In this document: positions 57,443 to 64,000 of the stretch, one piece after another
Layout: every line of letters begins with the position of its first letter
Numbering within the stretch: the first letter of the stretch is position 1
Assembly: GCA_024114885.1 (NCBI GenBank)
Contig: CP099425.1
Location: 744,001 to 808,000 of the forward strand
Origin: Septoria linicola
Taxonomy: Eukaryota > Ascomycota > Dothideomycetes > Mycosphaerellales > Mycosphaerellaceae
DNA length: 64,000 bases
Direction: 5' to 3'
Made by a program: the position numbers and the translations under genes
Notes under the pieces: generated by a model
What the model was told of the DNA's origin: nothing
Seen by the model: the letters and a program-made list of their open reading frames with translations, nothing else
Database searches by the model: none

Positions 57443-57614
57443 TATAAAAGAGGTATATAGTAATATATAGAGCGCTCTCCTAATAAGACTATTAGGATAT
57501 CGTAAGACTAATTCTTACCTCCTTTTAGATATATACGCGTACTATAATTATACCGTACGCTAAGCCTACGAGTCTAAGGTAGGTCTTAGCCTTCGACCTT
57601 ACCTAGCTCTTATA
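57443..57614 (-). repeat. 5' LTR of element C
   Basis: 172 bp, TATAAAAG..CTCTTATA in plus-strand reading; pair of 50946-51117. Confidence 0.93.
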
Positions 57615-57619
57615 GATAT
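57615..57619. repeat. Right target-site duplication of element C (GATAT)
   Basis: Exact copy of 50941-50945. Removing C and one copy rejoins the RT frame of element B (...YTLASLVNI then FSRYN...). Confidence 0.92.
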
Positions 57620-58950
57620 TAACTAGTAAGGCTAGCGTATAACTAGTAAAGTCTTTAGAGAAGCTCTCTACGTCGAGTAGTAAGTTCGAATCTCTTATAG
57701 TAACTTAATTAAACTTCTAAGCTATATTAATTAACTAATACTTCTTTAGCTTATCTATCTCTATCTTCTTACTAATAAGAAAGTATAGATTTCGATAGGT
57801 ACTATAGTATAGCTTAAGAGTTCTAGCTTAGATTCGTTATCTTAGTATATCTTCTACTATATACTATAGTAATAGGTTTAGCTTAAAGCCTAGATACTAT
57901 TATAGCTTATAAGGAATTATCTAAATCTTCTATAATAGAGTAATATTAAGATTAATTTAGCCTAAATATATAAAGTTCTATATAAAGGTAGCTTCTCGAT
58001 TCCTTAATATATAGTATAATAAATCTAGCTCCTTTAGTAGTAGTTCTATACTAGGTTTAAACTTCGTAAGCTATTTAGGTATTAGGTATAATCTAGGCTC
58101 GATCGCTAAGAACCTCTTAGTTAAGTACTTACTATTATAAGGTCTAGTACTAGGTAGTATAGCTACTTCTTTCTTAATATAAGTCCGTTACTAGTCTTTT
58201 AACCTATTAGGGTTTAAGCTATTAGTTATAGTAATATCCGTATTTACTAGTTTAATCTTATTAGTAACTCGTTTATAAAGAGTATAGGCGCTAATATAAT
58301 TATCTAGCTTCTACTACTCTATAGCTTCTTTATTATAGGCTTTCTCTACTACTATATTAATAGTAGCTAAGATAACGTACGTCTCTTTACTAAGCTCGTC
58401 GTCTACTTTATTAGAAATAACCTTGTTATAGGGTCTAGGTTCTTAGATAGCTAGCTTCGCCTCTCTAAGCTTCCTATAAGTAATTATTAAGTATTCGCCT
58501 CTATAATTTAAACTCTAGCTTAATTAAGATACTAGCTTAGTATCTTTAAAACTATACTTAATACCCTAGTATAAGTCTCGCTCGCTAGTATAAGCTAGCT
58601 TAGCTTCGCTAGTAGCTAGTAAAAGCTTCTTAAGTCGACTATTTTAGCTAAATTTAGTAATATTATCTTCGATAGCTACTACTACGAGATAGTTATACTA
58701 TATTTAAGTCTAGCTATAATTAACTCGTCTTAATAGTTCGAGCTACTATTATAGAGAGGTACTTTATCTAATTAAGTCTATTATAAAATAGTCTCTAAAG
58801 TAAATTACTTTTATATATAATAACTACTACGTAAGGTAGTTAAAGACTTAATTCTCTAAGAGTTTAAGCCTATTAGTAACTATAAACGAATACTAGTACT
58901 AATCGCTTATCTATCTATACTACTAGTATAGTTTAAAGTATAGTATAGAA
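57620..58950 (-). pseudogene. Element B pol, 5' part: protease region and start of reverse transcriptase
   Basis: Just right of element C the minus strand reads ESFSKDFTSYTLASLVNI, the RT segment that continues at 50,940. The protease should lie upstream of it, but I could not mark its DTGA motif with confidence after RIP. Confidence 0.6.
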
Positions 58951-58959
58951 GGTATAATA

Positions 58960-58982
58960 TAATTATTATTTAAAAAGATAAC
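58960..58982. repeat. Palindrome-like 23-bp motif, copy 2
   Basis: AATTATT-N9-GATAACT, between the gag and pol parts of element B; same orientation as copies 1 and 3. Confidence 0.75.
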
Positions 58983-59999
58983 TATAGAACGTTCTACTAG
59001 CTAACTCTTCTAAGTAGAGTTTTTACTTCTAACTACTAAACCTTATACGGAAAAAGTAGTAGAAGCTTAAAAAGCTTATAATCTCTTCTTCTACTCTTTA
59101 CTAATATATAATCTAGAGTTCTCGATAGTATACTCTATATTCTCTAGCTAGTAATTACTAAAAGTTAGAGTTTAGATACTAACTTCTATTAAATCTTAAC
59201 GCGATATATATATTAGAGCCTCTACTAAACTCGTACTATCGACTAGAGCTAGTTCCTTAGTACTCTAGCTTTTCTTAAGACTTATTCTATAGTACGTATA
59301 TTACTATAGCTATTAAAGCTAGTAAATATAATAATATAGCTATCTAGAATACTAATTAAGCTTTCTTAAAAGCTATTATTATAGTTCTTAGAAGCTAGGC
59401 GTACCTACTATACCTAAGGCTAGCTAAGTAAGATTAGGCTATTTACTAGTAAGACTAGAAATAGTATAGTAACTCTTATACTAAAGATATCGATTAATAT
59501 CTCTAGGTAGTAACTAATAAAAATAACCTTATATTTAACTCTTCTTATAGTAATATTACTAAGAAGAGTTATACTAACTTAAAGCTTTCGAACGTATTCG
59601 ATTAGTATAATTATTAACTTAGCTCTCTTATCGATTAAAGACTTATAAGCTATTATTTAAGGTCTATACTTTATAGATATATAGATACTTAGAATAATTT
59701 AATAGATATTATTAAATAATAGAAGGATATTATTAGTCCTTTTATAAAGCTTAGAAGTAGGCCTAGGCTTTACTATATTAATCGCTATAGTAGTAGCCTA
59801 GAAGGCTTTAATATCGGTTACTAAAATAGCTTTTATTAGCTTCTCTACTATATCGCTAAAAGCTTTAGATAGTAAGGAATATATACTAATCTTAGCTCTA
59901 CTACCTCTATTTATACGCTTCTTTATATAGAGCTTATTAAGCTTCTTATATAGATCTATATCGTTTAGAATACGACCTTATAAGGAATACGACGCCTAC

Positions 60000-62090
60000 T
60001 TACTATAGAGAATAATCTCTACTAAACTTAACTAGATCTTAGATTCGAGTATTTTATCTATCTAGAAGATATTAGCGTTATCGTTAGTATACGTAGCTCG
60101 AAGGTAGTTATCTATATACTTAGTCTTTAGAGGCTCTTTAGCTTTCTTTTACTTTTAAGTATATATAGGAGCGACTAGAACTAGTAGACCGTTTAGGTAG
60201 TCGTATATTTACTTATTTTTAGCCTTATCGTTATTATATCTCTAAGTTTAAGAATCCTCTAACTCTCTTATATCTATAAAGTAAGAAGCTAGCTAGTTTT
60301 TATCTTTAACCTCTTTAGTATAAAGGTAATAATAAGCGTAGGTTCTTATAGCTATAGCCTAAGTTATAATCTATTTCTATACTCCTATTAGCTATTCTCT
60401 AACTAGATAAGAAGAGTTTAGGTTCTACTTTATCTTTACGCTATCTCTAGCTACGTAGGCGCTAATTAGGTCGTTTTAATCCTTCTATATAATAGAAGCG
60501 ACTTAGCTAATATTAATAAGACTATCGATACTAGCTACCTTATTCGCTATCCTCTACTAGCTCGCTCTTAGCGTTAATAAATAATCTATATTTTTAAGAT
60601 TAATCTTTCTATAGTACTACTCTAATACTTCTATTAATACGAATAGCTTTAGTAGTTCCTTATCTTAATAGTACTATATCTTTTCTATACCTAAGCGAGG
60701 CGTTCTATAGTATATAATACTAGTCTTTAGATCTCTATATATTAAGCTTTTAGTCTCGAACTACTATAGGTACTCGTAGTTTATAGCTATATAGCCTTCG
60801 AGCCTATATATCTAATAATCTAAAATCTTTAGAGCGATTATAGCGTAAGCCTTAATTATTAACTTATTATCTATTATAGCTAAATTAATTAAAATCTCCT
60901 AGCTATAAATAGGCCTTAGAATATATAGATAGTCGTAAGCGTAAGACTTCGCCTACTATCCTATCGATAAGCGTAGTAGCTATAGGCCTCTTTCTTTAAG
61001 TCGACGAATCGTAGTAATTATAAGGTCTTATATACTAGTAGTAATATTATCGACGCTTACTAGTTTATAGCCTTTATAGACTACTATTTCTCTAGCCTTA
61101 AACTTAGAGTTTAGTCTTAGAGTAGACTTCTTTACTACTTCGTATAACTACTAGACGTCTCTACCGCCTTCGTTATATACTTCTAATTTAAAGTCCTTAT
61201 TACTATTAATCTAATACTAGGCTATCTTTAAGAGCTTACTATAATCTAAGTTACTATTATTAAGGTCTAACCTAAGATAGGCCTAGAGTCTCTTACTAAA
61301 ACGAAATAGAAGGCCTTATACGAATAGAAGAGTATAAGAACGCTCGTTTATATATATAGTAGGTATAGTATTAGAGTAGAGTATAAACTATCTTAAGTAC
61401 TTAGAAAGATTATTATCCTTACTATAGTCGACCTTATAAAGGTTTTCTATATAGTAGTAGTTTCTAAATATATATATATTATCGTACTTTTAGTATTTCT
61501 TAATAATTAACTCTTTAAACTTAGCGTAGTTTCGATTATAGAAACTATTAAGGCGCTAGTATCGTCTATATTAGATAACTATAACCTAAGTAAGTAACTT
61601 CTTATAAAGCTGTTTATTATTATTAATAAGTAGAATAGCGTAGTTCCTATATAGTACTTTAAAACGTTTAATATACTCGGTTACGTTCTCTCTATTAAAG
61701 AAGAGATTCTAGTCTAAGCTAGGTAGTAGTAGAACCTAAGCGATAATTACCTTCTAGCTTTAAGTTACTTAGATAGTCTCTATAAGTAGCTAGAACTATA
61801 CTATAGATAGTCTACCTCTTAAGTTTAGTCTTTAAAAAGTATTAGTATTAGAGTTAAGGTTAGTACCTTCTTAGTCCTTAGCTTCTATAGATATATCGTT
61901 ATCTAGTAGAAGGAATAAAGTAAAAGTAGATAGTAGTTTTACTAAAGATCTTCGAATTTACTTATTAAGCTAGTTAGATAAGCTACTATCTAGTATTATA
62001 GGCTAGCTAGTAGATACTAATTTACTTATAGAGCTTATTCGAATAGGTTCTAAGAGTATATTATACTCTCCTTAATTAGGTTTTTAAATA
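60000..62090 (-). pseudogene. Element B gag remnant
   Basis: The minus strand shows capsid-like sequence, for example FNRENVTEYIKRFKVLYRNYA near 61.65 kb, then NYAKFKELIIKKY, followed by further readable frame (FKLEVYNEGGRDV, RLNSKFKAREIVVYKGYKLVSVDN). This matches the gag type of the same gypsy branch as its RT. Stops are nearly all at plausible Gln or Trp codons. Confidence 0.7.
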
Positions 62091-62096
62091 AAATAT

Positions 62097-62119
62097 AGTT
62101 ATTATTTAAAACGATAACT
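62097..62119. repeat. Palindrome-like 23-bp motif, copy 1
   Basis: AGTTATT-N9-GATAACT, just upstream of the gag frame of element B. Confidence 0.75.
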
Positions 62120-62820
62120 AAAAAAAATAAGAGTTTAAATTTTATTAGCTATCTAAAAGATAGATCGTTAAACTTTTTTATAATACTAAGGCTATATTAA
62201 TTATACCTAATAAGTAAGAGCGTGTCGTGTCGTATAGTTCGACTATTTATAGTAAGGCGCGTCTATCTTACTTATTTAAGTAATCTACTAAGTAACTATA
62301 GTAGTATAATATTACGTTAGCCTATACTATATACTAGGTCTAGGGCCTTAGACGTAATTAGTGTCCTTAGCTAAACGATTAGCGTCTAACGCTATACTAG
62401 AGCTTATTCTAAGCGTTCTATATACTAGAGAATACGAGATTACCTAGATAGATCTAGCCTATCTTATAGCCTCTACGCTATCTAAACGAGAGCGTTTTTA
62501 TACTAAACTAGAGTCTAATCGAAGACTATTATAGGTATAGAGACTCTAAGTAAATCTCTAATATAGTAAGTCGTCTTACTATCTATATAATAATTACTAA
62601 ATAGATCTATACTAAGAGGTACTAGAGGTTTATAACTTTTCTAGATTAGAGCGATATCTATATTCTAGAGGCTTCTATATTATTATAGCTCTTTAAGTCG
62701 CCTCTTACGTAGGCTTCTTTAGGCCTCTTATTAATATTTATAGTATATTAGTTCTCGCTTTAAGGCTACTATCTACTCTCTATACTTCTAGTTCTAGTAT
62801 AAGAGAGAGGAGATAGCTCT

Positions 62821-62833
62821 ACCTTCGGCTCTA
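62821..62833 (-). other. tRNA primer-binding site of element B
   Basis: One base inside the 5' LTR the minus strand reads TAGAGCCGAAGGT, which is TGGAGCCGAAGGT after one RIP change. It would pair with a tRNA ending ACCTTCGGCTCCA. The tRNA identity cannot be told here. Confidence 0.6.
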
Positions 62834-62834
62834 T

Positions 62835-63113
62835 TAATAGATAATAACTACTCTAATACTAACCTTCTAGGTAGGTATAAGAGTAGTCGCTATAGAATAA
62901 GACCTATTTAGAGAGTAATAGTCTTATAATATATATATTAACTAGTAGTAACGAGCTTAAACTAGTAGTCTTAAGACTAAGAGCCTATACTAGGACTATA
63001 GGATATTAAATTAATTAAATAGAGTAAATATTACTATCTTAGAAACGAGCTACTACCTTACTTTTATACTAAAGCTACTAAGTATAGTATATAGGTAGGC
63101 CTTTACCTTACTA
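62835..63113 (-). repeat. 5' LTR of element B
   Basis: 279 bp; pair of 43199-43477. Confidence 0.92.
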
Positions 63114-64000
63114 CTAGCTAACGCGCTATTAAGGCGTAGCGATTACGCTAAGGAGGTAGTAGAGATAACTAACCTTCTACCTACTCTATAGACTAAGTTA
63201 TAGCTATAGGATAATTAGAGTATAAGAGACGTAGGTAGACTACTCGTAGCTCGTATCTATACGACTTATAAAGAATAGTATTCTTCGATAAAGAGAAGTA
63301 CTAACTCTAATCTATAGTAGTAGTTCTTAACGCCTATATAAGTAGTAGGTATAATTACTAAGATCGAAAAGCTATATATAAATATCTTAGACTTAATCCT
63401 TAGATATACTCGCGCGCTAGTATAAGCTAAGCTAAGTATAAGTATAGTATACTTATAAGCGATAAGTAATAGTAGCTAGTTTAAGTAATATACTATAAGA
63501 GAGAGAAATATCTAAGTAGACGATTTACTATACGTACTTAAGGACTACGCCTTACGAACGTAAGTAATTCGTATATATTACGATAATACTCTAGTAGGCT
63601 ATTTTAGTAAGAATAAGACTATCTTACTAGTACGAAGGAAGTACTAGTAGCTAGAGATAACTAAGGATATCGTATAATATATAGAATCCTATAGGAGTTA
63701 CTAGAAGATAAAAGCGCGTCGCTATCGACTATATAGTAAGCTAACTACGCTACCTATACTAGATCGTCTATTCTAAGAGTTAACTTAGGATTTTATTATA
63801 GACCTTCTACTAAGTAAGTAAGGAGTATACGTATATAATACGATTCTAGTTATTATCGACTAATATATAAAGATAGTTATCTTTGTCCTAACTATAAAGA
63901 GATATACTAGTAGTAACCTTATAAGAGTCTTAATATTAGAAGTAATTAGGTATTATAGTATACTTATAAGTATTATTAGTAATAGAAGGTCTATATTTAT
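63114..64000 (+). mobile_element. Ty3/gypsy retrotransposon A, 3' part (continues past the window)
   Basis: Begins with the CTAG duplication and continues the sequence broken at 43,198, collinear with element C from 54,312 downward. The integrase zinc-binding region lies near 63.56-63.72 kb (RIYYDNTLVGYFSKNKTI, then SY.SY.KIKARRYR, with Cys codons turned to Tyr), and the catalytic core follows (DFIIDLLLSK, VYNTILVIIDQYIKIVIFV). The remaining integrase and the 3' LTR lie outside the window. Confidence 0.88.

Larger units (their letters stand above)
50946..57614 (-). mobile_element. Complete Ty3/gypsy retrotransposon C (same family as A)
   Basis: 6,669 bp with 172-bp LTRs at both ends and a perfect 5-bp duplication. 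On the minus strand: 5' LTR (57614-57443), gag with zinc knuckle (near 56.3 kb), RT (about 55.45-54.94 kb), RNase H (54.7-54.35 kb), integrase (about 54.1-53.3 kb), then 1.2-2 kb of unclear content, polypurine tract, 3' LTR. It inserted into the RT of element B. It keeps more CG and more residual TG/CA than A or B, as expected for the youngest copy. Confidence 0.93.
43199..63113 (-). mobile_element. Giant Ty3/gypsy retrotransposon B, nested inside A and split by C
   Basis: Minus-strand element with 279-bp LTRs at 43199-43477 and 62835-63113. Subtracting element C and its 5-bp duplication leaves about 13.24 kb. Reading 5' to 3' on the minus strand: LTR, tRNA primer site, gag, protease and RT (split by C), RNase H, integrase, a Gln-rich repeat zone, a long third reading frame, polypurine tract, LTR. 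All coding is destroyed by RIP. The two LTRs differ at 10 sites by my alignment, all transitions. Confidence 0.9.

Noticed and set aside
57660..57690. A GTTCGAATC string resembling a tRNA T-loop
   Set aside because: It lies within the reverse transcriptase frame of element B and no acceptor or anticodon stem can be drawn around it.
39015..64000. Mitochondrial DNA or a true AT-rich centromere as explanation of the AT-rich block
   Set aside because: LTRs, target-site duplications and gypsy domains are readable and the bias is specifically the loss of CA/TG. A centromeric role is not excluded but nothing shows it.
39015..64000. A giant cargo-carrying DNA transposon or a CRISPR-like array
   Set aside because: No tyrosine recombinase gene, terminal inverted repeats or regularly spaced repeats are visible; the LTR nest explains nearly all of the block.

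Overview
The window is nuclear DNA of a filamentous ascomycete, most likely a dothideomycete. The evidence is short GT..AG introns (about 50-120 bp), single-copy housekeeping genes of ascomycete type, an F-box gene and a Zn2Cys6 regulator, and above all DNA scarred by repeat-induced point mutation (RIP). The species cannot be fixed from sequence alone. The window has two very different halves.

Positions 1 to about 39,000 are ordinary gene-rich DNA. In order they hold: the 5' end of a gene leaving the left edge; a calpain-like protease; the E2 enzyme Ubc4; glutaryl-CoA dehydrogenase; FEN1/Rad27 (divergent from the dehydrogenase); an F-box protein; a phosphoglucomutase-family enzyme; an amino-acid/choline permease; a candidate small secreted protein; a Zn2Cys6 regulator; a RING/ankyrin-like protein; a DDHD-domain phospholipase; a hotdog thioesterase; a DUF1772 membrane protein; ribosomal protein eL42; REV1 (divergent from a nucleolar FKBP isomerase); a secreted protein interrupted by a stop codon; and a nitrilase. 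Exon structures were worked out by hand from splice signals and protein continuity.

From about 39,015 to the end (25 kb) the sequence has almost no CA or TG dinucleotides. Consequently there are almost no ATG codons, no long open reading frames, and a dense scatter of TAA/TAG. Under this RIP scarring three LTR retrotransposons of the Ty3/gypsy type are still readable and are nested. Element A (plus strand, from 39,886) is split by element B (43,199-63,113, minus strand, 279-bp LTRs, 4-bp CTAG duplication). B is in turn split inside its reverse transcriptase by element C (50,946-57,614, minus strand, 172-bp LTRs, 5-bp GATAT duplication). C belongs to the same family as A. Element A resumes at 63,114 and leaves the window inside its integrase. 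The insertion order is therefore A, then B, then C.

The most unusual items are the near-total removal of CpA/TpG; element B, which without its insert is about 13.2 kb and carries a long reading frame after integrase plus a possible antisense Gln-rich frame; a 23-bp palindrome-like motif recurring at reading-frame borders in B; a RIP-type nonsense codon in a secreted-protein gene 3 kb from the RIP block; and the nitrilase gene, whose start lies about 150 bp from the RIP edge.
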